A stretch of DNA of 13,139 nucleotides, from assembly GCA_016297895.1 (NCBI GenBank), contig JAEDFS010000049.1, positions 1-13,139 on the forward strand, written 5' to 3'. This document shows, piece after piece, positions 1 to 6,783 of the stretch. The notes beneath the pieces were generated by a model, which saw nothing but the letters and a program-made list of their open reading frames with translations, was not told where the DNA came from and searched no databases. The stretch comes from Marvinbryantia sp. Its GTDB lineage: Bacteria; Bacillota; Clostridia; Lachnospirales; Lachnospiraceae. Each line of letters starts with the position of its first letter. Position 1 is the stretch's first letter. The translations under genes and the position numbers were made by a program.

Positions 1-411
1 AAGCTGGAGATCCATGTATTGGAATTGCCGAAGCTGGCAAAGTATGAACAGCCGGAGACGGAGCTGCTGAAGTGGGCGAAGTTTTTTCAGGCAGAGAAAA
101 AGGAGGAATTCGAGATGGCATCGAAGGATAACGAGTATCTGGAAAAAGCATATGAGCGGTTGGTAAATATCAGTGCAGATGAGAAGAAAAGACGGGAGTA
201 TGAGGCAAGGCAGGATGCACTGAGGGATTACAACTGGCAGATGAAAAGCAACTGGCGACAGGGTGTTAGAGAGGGTATGGAACGGGGCATGGAGTTGGCT
301 TTGCAAAATCTGATGGAGACAACAGGGATGGCCCTGGAGGAGGCAAGGAAAGCTTTGAAGATCCCGGAGGAAGAAGCCTCCGGGATACACGATCCATCTC
401 AGTCAAATTGA
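1..411 (+). CDS. Rpn family nuclease/putative transposase, C-terminal part (5' truncated by window edge)
   Basis: The frame is open from base 1 to a TGA at 409-411, giving 136 visible residues. No start is visible: a TTG at 19 is in frame, but the upstream codons read on without a break, so this is a gene fragment cut by the window. The visible part starts K-L-E-I-H-V-L-E-L-P-K, followed by a highly charged helical stretch (YEARQDALRDYNWQ) and a glycine/arginine repeat-like helix (RQGVREGMERGMELAL). From family knowledge this matches the C-terminal half of Rpn/PD-(D/E)XK nuclease-family putative transposases (PDDEXK_2 type), which are multicopy in Lachnospiraceae. The catalytic nuclease core would lie upstream and is not seen. 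These proteins usually end in variable repeats, so the short tail here is not by itself a sign of damage. It converges with the GH13 gene, with 54 bp between the stops. Confidence 0.75.
   Translation, partial: KLEIHVLELPKLAKYEQPETELLKWAKFFQAEKKEEFEMASKDNEYLEKAYERLVNISADEKKRREYEARQDALRDYNWQMKSNWRQGVREGMERGMELALQNLMETTGMALEEARKALKIPEEEASGIHDPSQSN
361..386. repeat. perfect 10-bp inverted repeat (hairpin) inside the 3' end of the Rpn gene
   Basis: ATCCCGGAGG (361-370), loop AAGAAG (371-376), and CCTCCGGGAT (377-386) form a perfect GC-rich stem. No T-run follows on either strand, so it is not a canonical intrinsic terminator. It lies within the last ten or so codons of the Rpn gene and about 80 bp beyond the stop of the converging GH13 gene, so it could act as an RNA 3'-end barrier for either transcript. 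Confidence 0.7.
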
Positions 412-465
412 TTTGAAAAAGGAAATGACAGCATACTGGACTTGCAAGCGAGTCTTGAAACTCAA

Positions 466-2019
466 CTACAGGCGAATAAAGGTTGCTGATTCTGCCGGAA
501 CATTCCATGTGCCGTTTTCACAGAATGCGGTTCCGTGGTTGGAATAGAGTACCTGTCCGTTGTCGGTTATTTCAATATTGCAGGAAGCGTCCTTGCTGCT
601 GGGATTGATAAGAACAAGGATCTTTTCCTCTTCCTGCTCACGGATATAGACAAAGGGATACGCATGTTCCTGTGCATACAGGAAACGGACCGGTGCACTG
701 CTTTGCAGAGCCGGATGCTCCATACGAAGAACAATCAGTTTCTGTACTTCTTTCCACAGGGACCCCTCTGTATGCATCTGGGCTTCCACTGTCGGACGGT
801 TTGGATCCGGGTCGATGGAAATATAAAGTCGTTCCGGAGCGGCAGAGGAGAATCCTGCATTGACGCCGCTGTTCCACTGCATGGGAGTTCTTGTTCCGGT
901 ACGGTCAAATCCGCCTTCGACAGAACGCAGATCCTTCTGATAGCGCATGCCGATCTCATCGCCGTAGTATACAAAAGGTGCACCCGGCATGGACATCAGG
1001 AATGCAAATACAAGCTTGATCTCCTCTTCATCCAGGAGTCCTCCAAGGCGCGGCATATCATGATTGCTGGAGGGGATACAGATGAGCCCTTTTCCGTTTG
1101 TGGAATCCACATATTCCTGATACTTGTCTGTAAATGCTTTGATGTTGCCCTTGCCCTCTCTGGAAAAATAAGGATGCTCGGTACGGAACAGATCCAGATA
1201 TCTGGATGGGCCGAAATGGAGCAGGAAATCCATATGAAATCCGCCTTTTAAGGACTGATCCGGCTGTCCCCATTCGGAAACTATGGCGGCTTCCGGGAAC
1301 TGTTCATCCAGAAATGCACGGATATCATTCCAGAGTGCGATATTTGCTTTTCCGTCCTCATCTCCCTTGACCAGGCTGGCTGCCATGTCTACACGGAACC
1401 CGTCGCAGCCAAGTCCCAGCCAGAATGCCATGATATCTTTCATAGCCTGTCTGGTTGCCATTGCCTCCTGGGAATCGGCTGCGGACTGCCATGGTTTGGA
1501 AGGCTTTGCAAAGCCATAGTTGAGTGCCGGCTGTGTGGAAAAGAAGTTTGTTGCACAGCTGCCGTTGCGGTCGGAAATACCGCGGATGCTTCCGGTGATG
1601 TTGTTTATGCCTTCAAACCCCTCCCAGATGCTGTCGGACCAGATATATCGATGGCTGTATACATTTTCCTCGGCTTTCATCGATTCCTGAAACCATTTGC
1701 AATCGATCGATGTATGGCCGGGAACCAGATCCAGGATCAGATGCATACCTCTTTTGTGAACTTCGTCAAACAAACGTTTTAAGTCTTCATTTGTTCCGTA
1801 TCTCGGCGCTGCCATGTAATAATCCCGCACATCATAACCGGCATCCGTAAAGGGTGAATCAAAGCAGGGATTCATCCAGATGGCGTTGCATCCCAGTTCC
1901 TTAATATAATCCAATCGATCTATGATTCCCTGAAAATCACCGATTCCATCCCCGTTGGTGTCCTGAAAACTCTGGGGATAAATCTCATAAAATACGGCAT
2001 TTTTTAACCATTTCGGCAT
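466..2019 (-). CDS. GH13 alpha-glucosidase / alpha-amylase-family glycosidase
   Basis: 517 residues with the layout of oligo-1,6-glucosidase-like GH13 enzymes, expected to hydrolyse alpha-glucosidic bonds of short oligosaccharides in the cytoplasm (no signal peptide). Visible motifs: NAVFYEIYPQSFQDTNGDGIGD at the N-terminus, with a DxNxDGxGD loop at 20-28; region I DLVPGHTS (97-104); region V QPALN (163-167); region II GFRVD with nucleophile D211; region III SEW with acid/base E249; region IV NHD with D321; PFVYYGDEIGM (348-358); RTPMQW (377-382). The catalytic triad is intact. Odd points are Gly instead of the usual Asn in region I (NH becomes GH), QPALN instead of QPDLN, and Met212 after the nucleophile, where Val or Thr/Ala usually sits; substrate therefore cannot be named. 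The ATG at 2017-2019 follows a strong AGGAGG site 7 nt upstream. It is divergent from the AraC gene, which probably controls it. Confidence 0.9.
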   Translation of the reverse strand: MPKWLKNAVFYEIYPQSFQDTNGDGIGDFQGIIDRLDYIKELGCNAIWMNPCFDSPFTDAGYDVRDYYMAAPRYGTNEDLKRLFDEVHKRGMHLILDLVPGHTSIDCKWFQESMKAEENVYSHRYIWSDSIWEGFEGINNITGSIRGISDRNGSCATNFFSTQPALNYGFAKPSKPWQSAADSQEAMATRQAMKDIMAFWLGLGCDGFRVDMAASLVKGDEDGKANIALWNDIRAFLDEQFPEAAIVSEWGQPDQSLKGGFHMDFLLHFGPSRYLDLFRTEHPYFSREGKGNIKAFTDKYQEYVDSTNGKGLICIPSSNHDMPRLGGLLDEEEIKLVFAFLMSMPGAPFVYYGDEIGMRYQKDLRSVEGGFDRTGTRTPMQWNSGVNAGFSSAAPERLYISIDPDPNRPTVEAQMHTEGSLWKEVQKLIVLRMEHPALQSSAPVRFLYAQEHAYPFVYIREQEEEKILVLINPSSKDASCNIEITDNGQVLYSNHGTAFCENGTWNVPAESATFIRL

Positions 2020-2036
2020 GATCCTTCCTCCTTTTG

Positions 2037-2064
2037 TTGCTTTTTTTGTACTTAAGCTTATAAT
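2037..2064 (+). promoter_or_regulatory. candidate promoter of the araC-type regulator
   Basis: TATAAT at 2059-2064 is a perfect -10. The best -35 is TTGCTT at 2037-2042 with a 16-bp spacer, matching only TTG. The predicted start near 2071 gives a leader of about 70 nt before the ATG at 2143. This promoter overlaps the one for the GH13 gene. Confidence 0.4.
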
Positions 2065-2067
2065 AGT

Positions 2068-2096
2068 GTTATATCACACACATTTTTATAAAAGTA
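2068..2096 (-). promoter_or_regulatory. candidate GH13 gene promoter (extended -10, weak -35)
   Basis: On the minus strand TGATATAAC (2076-2068) is an extended -10 (TG-n-TATAAC). A 17-bp spacer places the -35 at 2096-2091, which reads TACTTT, a poor match to TTGACA. A weak -35 directly beside the direct repeats at 2101-2130 is the pattern expected for an activator-dependent promoter. Confidence 0.45.
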
Positions 2097-2100
2097 TGAC

Positions 2101-2130
2101 TATTTCCACTGAAAATATTAATATTTCCAC
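2101..2130. repeat. two 9-bp direct repeats, 21-bp period: putative AraC-type operator
   Basis: TATTTCCAC occurs at 2101-2109 and again at 2122-2130 (GTGGAAATA on the minus strand), exact and in the same orientation. A 21-bp period is two helical turns, the known spacing of half-sites bound by the two HTH motifs of AraC-family dimers. The pair lies just upstream of the weak -35 of the GH13 promoter and between the regulator and its likely target. Confidence 0.55.
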
Positions 2131-2142
2131 CATGGAGGAATT

Positions 2143-3024
2143 ATGCGCAGCCTGAAAGAATATACAAGCCGGGGAAGTCTGTTGTTCCCGTTTCAGCATT
2201 ATCGAATGACGAATGAAGAAGGACAGCTTTTTATTCCATATCATTGGCATGAGGAGCTGGAAATACTTTATTGTATGGAAGGAAATCTTTCCCTTATGAT
2301 AGGAAAAAATGCTTTCCGGTTGACAAAGGGAGATATCTGCTTTATCAATCGGGAAGAACTGCATCAGTTTCAGTCCGATGATCCGTCATTAATTTATTAT
2401 GCATATGTATTTCCTTTGGAACGAGTCCGTCTGGCCGAGCAGGATTTTTTGCAGGCACGCATTATCCGGCCGCTGGTTGACAGAACCCTGCTCTTCCCGG
2501 CAAGAGTCCCGGATACTGCTTCCTGTTATACGTTGATCCGACAGGAAATCGAGACCATTATTCAGGTCAATGAAAGGAAAAGCACGGCTTACCAGCTGAT
2601 GACAAAGGCTGCTTTGCTGAAGATCATAGCAGCGCTGACGGAAGAAGGGCTTTTCTGTGAGAATGTATCTGAACCTGCTGACTCCGGAAGAGAAAGCGCT
2701 GTCCGGATCCGGGAGATCTCAGAATGGCTCAAAGAACACTTAAGCGAACCTGTTACACTGGATCTGGCTGCAAAGAATTTCCTTACCTCGCCAAAGTATT
2801 TCAGCCGAAGCTTCAAACAGCTTTTTCATAAGAACTTCAGCGAATATGTGGGGCTTTTGCGTACCGAAAGAGCCTGTATGCTTCTTTTGACTACCGATGA
2901 CAGTATCGCAGAAATTGCATCGGAGTGCGGTTATGATAATCCCAGCTATTTTATCCGGAAATTCAGGGAACATACAGGAAAAACACCGCTGCATTACCGT
3001 CATTCACAGGAAAGTCAACTTTGA
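2143..3024 (+). CDS. AraC-family transcriptional regulator with N-terminal cupin domain
   Basis: 293 residues, the usual length for the family. The N-terminal part (about 25-90) is a cupin-like sugar-sensing fold with the conserved HWHEELEILY (34-43) and KGDICFIN (62-69). The C-terminal part (about 188-286) carries the two AraC helix-turn-helix motifs: the first near 206-230 (TLDLAAKNFLTSPKYFSRSFK) and the second near 254-277, ending with the diagnostic GYDNPSYFIRKFREHTGKTP stretch. The ATG at 2143 has GGAGG 4 nt upstream; an ATG at 2132 is out of frame. It is transcribed away from the GH13 gene, which is the likely target given the paired direct repeats in the spacer. It is also 132 bp upstream of glpK on the same strand with no clear terminator between, so read-through or a role in glpK control is possible but not shown. 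The ligand is unknown. Confidence 0.92.
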   Translation: MRSLKEYTSRGSLLFPFQHYRMTNEEGQLFIPYHWHEELEILYCMEGNLSLMIGKNAFRLTKGDICFINREELHQFQSDDPSLIYYAYVFPLERVRLAEQDFLQARIIRPLVDRTLLFPARVPDTASCYTLIRQEIETIIQVNERKSTAYQLMTKAALLKIIAALTEEGLFCENVSEPADSGRESAVRIREISEWLKEHLSEPVTLDLAAKNFLTSPKYFSRSFKQLFHKNFSEYVGLLRTERACMLLLTTDDSIAEIASECGYDNPSYFIRKFREHTGKTPLHYRHSQESQL

Positions 3025-3043
3025 TGGTTTCCTGGCGGCATCC

Positions 3044-3072
3044 TTGCTATTTGGTTTGCGCCATGTTAATAT
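3044..3072 (+). promoter_or_regulatory. candidate glpK promoter
   Basis: TTGCTA (3044-3049), a 17-bp spacer, and TAATAT (3067-3072) preceded by TGT (extended -10). Each box matches four of six consensus bases. The expected start would be about 3079, leaving a leader of roughly 78 nt before the glpK ATG. No CcpA cre site or antiterminator hairpin was recognised. Confidence 0.35.
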
Positions 3073-3080
3073 TTGTAATG

Positions 3081-3096
3081 AAGGAGAGTTATGTAA
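3081..3096 (+). other. ribosome site followed by an ATG-TAA start-stop in the glpK leader
   Basis: AAGGAG (3081-3086) is followed after 4 nt by ATG TAA (3091-3096), a minimal start-stop unit in the glpK leader, 60 nt before the true start. A second ribosome site (AGGAGAGGG, 3138-3146) precedes glpK. It may be chance. Confidence 0.35.
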
Positions 3097-3156
3097 TTAC
3101 AGATGTGCGGGCGTGGAATCGGCATTTACAATCGAAAAGGAGAGGGTACAGAAGAC

Positions 3157-4659
3157 ATGGGAAAGTATATCATGGCGCTGGATGCGGGAACCACCAGCAA
3201 CCGGTGCATATTGTTCAATGAAAAAGGGGAGATCTGCAGTATGGCTCAGAAGGAGTTTACTCAGTATTTTCCGAAGCCCGGCTGGGTGGAGCATGATGCG
3301 GATGAGATCTGGTCCAGTCAGCTTGGAGTAGCGGTAGAGGCGATGAACAGGGCCGGGGCCGAAGCGGCAGACATTGCTGCCATCGGAATCACCAACCAGA
3401 GGGAAACGGCCATTGTCTGGGATCGGGAGACGGGAGCTCCGGTGTATCATGCCATTGTGTGGCAATGCCGCAGGACATCCAGGTATTGTGATGAACTGAA
3501 AGAAAAGGGTCTGGAGGAGACATTCCGGAAAAAGACAGGCCTTGTGATCGATGCCTATTTTTCCGCCACTAAGATCCGGTGGATCCTGGATCATGTGGAG
3601 GGAGCCAGAGAGAAAGCGGAAAAAGGGCAGCTGCTGTTCGGTACGGTGGAGACCTGGCTGATCTGGAAGCTGACAAAGGGAAGAGTCCATGTGACGGATT
3701 ATTCCAATGCAGCCAGAACCATGATGTTTAATATCAATACGCTGCAGTGGGATGATGAGATCCTGGCGGAACTGGGAATTCCTAAATGTATGCTGCCGGA
3801 AGTGAAGCCGTCCAGCTGTGTCTACGGCATGACGGATCCTTCTTTTCTGGGGGGAGAGATCCCCATCGGCGGTGCGGCCGGGGATCAGCAGGCCGCTTTA
3901 TTCGGACAGACCTGTTTTACACCCGGTGAGGCAAAGAATACATATGGAACCGGATGTTTCCTGCTGATGAATACCGGTGAGAAACCGGTATTTTCCAGGA
4001 ACGGTCTGGTTACTACCATTGCCTGGGGACTGGACGGGAAAGTAAATTATGCTCTGGAAGGTTCGATTTTTGTAGCGGGAGCTTCGATACAGTGGCTGAG
4101 GGATGAGATGCGGCTGATCGATTCTGCCGCAGATTCAGAATATATGGCCAGGAAGGTAAAAGATACGGGAGGCTGTTATGTGGTGCCTGCATTTACGGGA
4201 CTGGGTGCTCCCTATTGGGATCAATATGCCAGAGGAACCATCGTAGGAATTACCAGAGGGGTAAATAAATACCACATCATCCGTGCCACGCTGGAATCCA
4301 TCGCTTACCAGGTAAATGATGTGCTGGAGGCCATGGAAGCAGATTCCGGGATACGTCTTTTTGCGCTGAAAGTGGATGGCGGAGCCAGTGCCAATGATTT
4401 CCTGATGGAGACCCAGGCGGATCTGATCCAGGCGCCGGTAAACCGTCCGGTCTGTGTAGAGACTACAGCAATGGGTGCCGCCTATCTGGCGGGACTGGCA
4501 GTGGGATACTGGAAGTCAAAAGAAGAAGTGGTTAGAAACTGGCAGATCGACCGGGTATTTCAGCCGGCCATCACGGAGGAAGAACGGTCACGTCGGGTAA
4601 AGGGATGGAAAAAGGCTGTCAGATATGCCGGCGGATGGGCCAGGGAAGATGAGATTTAA
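3157..4659 (+). CDS. glpK: glycerol kinase
   Basis: 500 residues, full length for this FGGY kinase, which phosphorylates glycerol to sn-glycerol-3-phosphate with ATP in the cytoplasm. Visible: N-terminal ATP-site loop MALDAGTTSNR (6-16); GITNQRE (77-83) with glycerol-binding R82/E83; W102; Y134 in IDAYFSATK, part of FGGY signature 1; catalytic base D243 in GDQQAALFGQ; F268 in GTGCFLL; C-terminal VDGGASAND (407-415). The start at 3157 is chosen because it gives the family N-terminus and follows AGGAGAGGG; an in-frame ATG at 3103 would add 18 residues unlike the family. The segment where Bacillus and Enterococcus kinases have the HPr-phosphorylated histidine (YHFYG) reads PSFLG here, with Ser229 in its place. 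It ends 22 bp before a strong terminator, so it is transcribed apart from the following transport operon. No glycerol facilitator gene adjoins it. Confidence 0.97.
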   Translation: MGKYIMALDAGTTSNRCILFNEKGEICSMAQKEFTQYFPKPGWVEHDADEIWSSQLGVAVEAMNRAGAEAADIAAIGITNQRETAIVWDRETGAPVYHAIVWQCRRTSRYCDELKEKGLEETFRKKTGLVIDAYFSATKIRWILDHVEGAREKAEKGQLLFGTVETWLIWKLTKGRVHVTDYSNAARTMMFNINTLQWDDEILAELGIPKCMLPEVKPSSCVYGMTDPSFLGGEIPIGGAAGDQQAALFGQTCFTPGEAKNTYGTGCFLLMNTGEKPVFSRNGLVTTIAWGLDGKVNYALEGSIFVAGASIQWLRDEMRLIDSAADSEYMARKVKDTGGCYVVPAFTGLGAPYWDQYARGTIVGITRGVNKYHIIRATLESIAYQVNDVLEAMEADSGIRLFALKVDGGASANDFLMETQADLIQAPVNRPVCVETTAMGAAYLAGLAVGYWKSKEEVVRNWQIDRVFQPAITEEERSRRVKGWKKAVRYAGGWAREDEI

Positions 4660-4680
4660 ATTATTGAAAGAAAGTGACAG

Positions 4681-4727
4681 ATATCTGTATATGCGAGACA
4701 TGGATTCGCATATGCAGATATTTTTTT
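4681..4727 (+). terminator. strong intrinsic terminator of glpK
   Basis: A 16-bp stem (4681-4696 with 4706-4721, one G-U pair, 9-nt loop) is followed by a run of T to 4727. It directly follows glpK and separates it from the ugp operon. Confidence 0.92.
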
Positions 4728-4827
4728 ACACAGAATTTTACAAAATTTTACATTACACTGATTTCAGATTTTACTTTGGAATGGTTAGATAGATACAGTG
4801 AATATGAGAAAACGAGGAGGAAACAGC
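4728..4827 (+). promoter_or_regulatory. AT-rich leader of the ugp operon with tandem AATTTTACA repeats and candidate promoter
   Basis: After the terminator the sequence is AT-rich. AATTTTACA occurs twice at a 10-bp period (4734-4742 and 4744-4752), with related TTTTACA/TTTTACT copies at 4724-4730 and 4769-4775. The best promoter guess is TTTACA (4747-4752), 17 bp, TTTACT (4770-4775), four of six matches at the -10. The GAGGAGG ribosome site of ugpC is at 4814-4820. An operon promoter must lie here if the terminator is efficient, but the exact boxes are uncertain. Confidence 0.4.
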
Positions 4828-5907
4828 ATGTCAACGCTGGCATTGCACGATGTCTGTAAGATCTATCCGGGGCATCATTTTGCAGTAAAAAATTTTAATC
4901 TGGAAGTAAAGGACGGAGAGTTTATTATCTTTGTGGGACCCTCCGGATGTGGAAAATCCACAACGCTTCGGATGATCGCCGGATTGGAGGAAATCTCCCG
5001 GGGTGAGCTTTGGATAGACGGAGAACTGATGAATTATGTGGAGCCCAGGGAGAGAAACCTGTCGATGGTATTTCAGAATTATGCCCTGTATCCCAATATG
5101 ACGGTGTATAAAAATCTGGCCTATTCACTGAAGATCAGGAAAGTGCCAAAAACTCAGATAGATAAGAGGGTCCACACCGTGGCTAAGATTCTGGAGATCG
5201 AACATCTTCTGGACCGCTATCCCAATGCGCTGTCCGGCGGACAAAAGCAGAGGGTGGCTATCGGAAGTGCCATTATCCGGAATCCGAAGATGTTTCTGAT
5301 GGATGAGCCGCTGTCCAACCTGGATGCAAAGCTGCGGGCTCAGATGAGAGTGGAGCTTGGAAAGTTACATAACGAGCTGGGAGCAACGATCATTTATGTG
5401 ACCCACGATCAGACGGAAGCCATGACTCTGGGGACCAGGATCGTAGTCATGAAGGAAGGGGTCATACAGCAGGTGGATACGCCTCAGATGCTGTACAACC
5501 ATCCGGTCAATAAATTTGTAGCGGGATTTATCGGATCTCCCGCCATGAATTTTCTGACAGCGGATGTGTATGAGTTCAGAGAAAATCAGGAAGCCCAGGC
5601 GCTGTTCAAAAAACACGGATATTATAAACGGAAAGTCATTATGGGAATCCGGCCGGAGGATATCTATACAAACGAGGATCTGGAGGATCATCCGGAAGTG
5701 GAAGCAGGGAAACCGGTGGCGGTACAGATCACAGCAAGGGAAATGCTGGGAGTGGAAGTGATGCTGTATTTCGAATTGGACGGTAACCAGTTCTGTGCCC
5801 GCACCTCACCGAAAAATGAGTATCAGATCGGCCATATCCGGAATCTGTATTTTGACCGCAGAAAGATACATTTCTTTGATCCGGATACGGAAGAAGCATT
5901 GAGTTAA
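4828..5907 (+). CDS. ugpC: Ugp-type ABC transporter ATP-binding protein
   Basis: 359 residues, typical for MalK/UgpC/MsmX carbohydrate ATPases. It energises the importer at the inner face of the membrane. Visible: Walker A GPSGCGKST (37-45), Q-loop in VFQNYALYPNMTV (81-93), signature LSGGQKQR (135-142), Walker B MFLMDEP (155-161), D-loop SNLD (163-166), switch His193 in VTHDQTEAM, and a C-terminal TOBE/OB region (about 230-359) with GIRPEDIY. The ATG at 4828 is 7 nt after GAGGAGG; an in-frame ATG at 4798 would lie upstream of this ribosome site. It is the first gene of the operon, 15 bp before the first permease. Many Firmicutes sugar importers of this class have no linked ATPase and share an unlinked MsmX; here it is dedicated. 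The gene name rests on the neighbouring binding protein, since the ATPase sequence alone would also fit MsmX/MalK. Confidence 0.93.
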   Translation: MSTLALHDVCKIYPGHHFAVKNFNLEVKDGEFIIFVGPSGCGKSTTLRMIAGLEEISRGELWIDGELMNYVEPRERNLSMVFQNYALYPNMTVYKNLAYSLKIRKVPKTQIDKRVHTVAKILEIEHLLDRYPNALSGGQKQRVAIGSAIIRNPKMFLMDEPLSNLDAKLRAQMRVELGKLHNELGATIIYVTHDQTEAMTLGTRIVVMKEGVIQQVDTPQMLYNHPVNKFVAGFIGSPAMNFLTADVYEFRENQEAQALFKKHGYYKRKVIMGIRPEDIYTNEDLEDHPEVEAGKPVAVQITAREMLGVEVMLYFELDGNQFCARTSPKNEYQIGHIRNLYFDRRKIHFFDPDTEEALS

Positions 5908-5922
5908 AAGAGGAGAGTTGTC

Positions 5923-6783
5923 ATGAAAACGTTAAAGGAAAAGACAGGACCGTACCTGTATCTGGTTCCCTGTCTGCTGATCTTCGGGATCTTTTTATTC
6001 TATCCCTTTTTTAAGACCATTTATCTGAGTCTTTTTAAAACGAATAAAATGGGACAGGCAAAATTATTTGTGGGACTTGGAAATTATATAGACCTTTTAA
6101 AGTCTCCTTCCTTTTACAACAGTCTGAGCGTGACCGTAATTTTTGTAGTGATCGTAGTGGTTGGAAGCATGCTGATCGGGCTGGTTGGAGCAGTGCTGTG
6201 CAACAAGGCATTTCCGGGAATCCGTATTTTCAGTACCGCCTATGCCCTTCCCATGGCGATCGCTTCCAGTTCGGCAGCCATGATCTTTAAGATTATCCTT
6301 CATCCCTCCGTGGGAATCATGAATAAGATCCTGGGAGTGAGCATTAACTGGGTCAGTGATCCCAGATATGCACTGGTCTGTGTGGCAGTGCTGACAGCGT
6401 GGCTCAACAGTGGAATCAATTTCCTGTATTTCTCAGCAGGACTTGGAAATATCGACGAAAGTATCTACGAAAGAGCGTCTGTGGACGGAGCCAGTTCCGT
6501 GCAGCAGTTTTTCAGCCTGACGCTGCCGGGATTAAGTCCGATCATGTTTTATACACTGGTGGTAAATATTATTCAGGCATTTCAGTCCTTTGGACAGGTC
6601 AAGATCCTGACCCAGGGAGGCCCGGGGGAATCCACCAACCTGATGGTATATTCCATTTACAGGGATGCATTCTTTAATTACCGGTTCGGCAGTGCGGCAG
6701 CTCAGTCAGTTGTGCTGTTCCTCATTGTCATGGTATTGACCCTGGTGATGTTTAAATTGGAGAAAAAAGGAGTGAAGTATTAA
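5923..6783 (+). CDS. ugpA: Ugp-type ABC transporter permease (first subunit)
   Basis: 286 residues, integral membrane. Six hydrophobic segments are visible near 11-33, 69-92, 104-126, 150-172, 204-224 and 260-280. The ATPase-contacting EAA loop reads YERASVDGASSVQQFFSLTLPG (182-203), and TQGGPGEST (230-238) is characteristic of the MalF/UgpA class of CUT1 permeases. The ATG follows AGGAG by 7 nt. It lies 15 bp after ugpC and overlaps the next permease by one base (TAATG), implying translational coupling. It should form a heterodimer with the UgpE-like subunit and pass glycerol-3-phosphate or glycerophosphodiesters delivered by the binding protein. The substrate assignment comes from the binding protein and the downstream phosphodiesterase, not from the permease itself. 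Confidence 0.92.
   Translation: MKTLKEKTGPYLYLVPCLLIFGIFLFYPFFKTIYLSLFKTNKMGQAKLFVGLGNYIDLLKSPSFYNSLSVTVIFVVIVVVGSMLIGLVGAVLCNKAFPGIRIFSTAYALPMAIASSSAAMIFKIILHPSVGIMNKILGVSINWVSDPRYALVCVAVLTAWLNSGINFLYFSAGLGNIDESIYERASVDGASSVQQFFSLTLPGLSPIMFYTLVVNIIQAFQSFGQVKILTQGGPGESTNLMVYSIYRDAFFNYRFGSAAAQSVVLFLIVMVLTLVMFKLEKKGVKY

Larger units (their letters stand above)
2020..2142. promoter_or_regulatory. divergent control region between the GH13 gene and the araC-type regulator
   Basis: Both ribosome sites lie here (minus-strand AGGAGG at 2026-2031; plus-strand GGAGG at 2134-2138). The rest is AT-rich and holds promoter-like sequences for each direction that overlap around 2059-2076, an imperfect palindrome GTGTTATATCAC (2067-2078), and a pair of exact direct repeats. 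All are read by eye; none is experimentally known. Confidence 0.7.

Noticed and set aside
403..416. Short inverted repeat TCAAAT-TG-ATTTGA at the end of the Rpn gene
   Set aside because: A 6-bp AT-rich stem with a 2-nt centre is within chance expectation, and it overlaps the stop codon with no terminator run.
535..1251. 238-residue plus-strand open frame opposite the GH13 gene
   Set aside because: It is antisense to a strongly conserved GH13 region with an intact catalytic triad, has no ribosome site and no recognisable domain; it is a coding shadow.
3033..3063. TGGCG...CGCCA inverted repeat after the araC gene as a terminator
   Set aside because: The stem is only 5 bp with a 21-nt loop and no T-run follows, so it is too weak to call.
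3114..3127. Possible CcpA cre site (TGGAATCGGCATTT) in the glpK leader
   Set aside because: Only the left half fits the consensus; the right half lacks the required CA end.
3103..3156. Longer glpK start at 3103 adding 18 residues
   Set aside because: The added residues do not resemble the kinase N-terminus, and its ribosome site is 16 nt away. ATG 3157 gives the expected M-G-K-Y-I-M-A-L-D beginning.
4674..4859. 61-codon open frame between glpK and ugpC
   Set aside because: It is built from the terminator hairpin and AT-rich leader, runs into ugpC, and shows no ribosome site or protein-like pattern.
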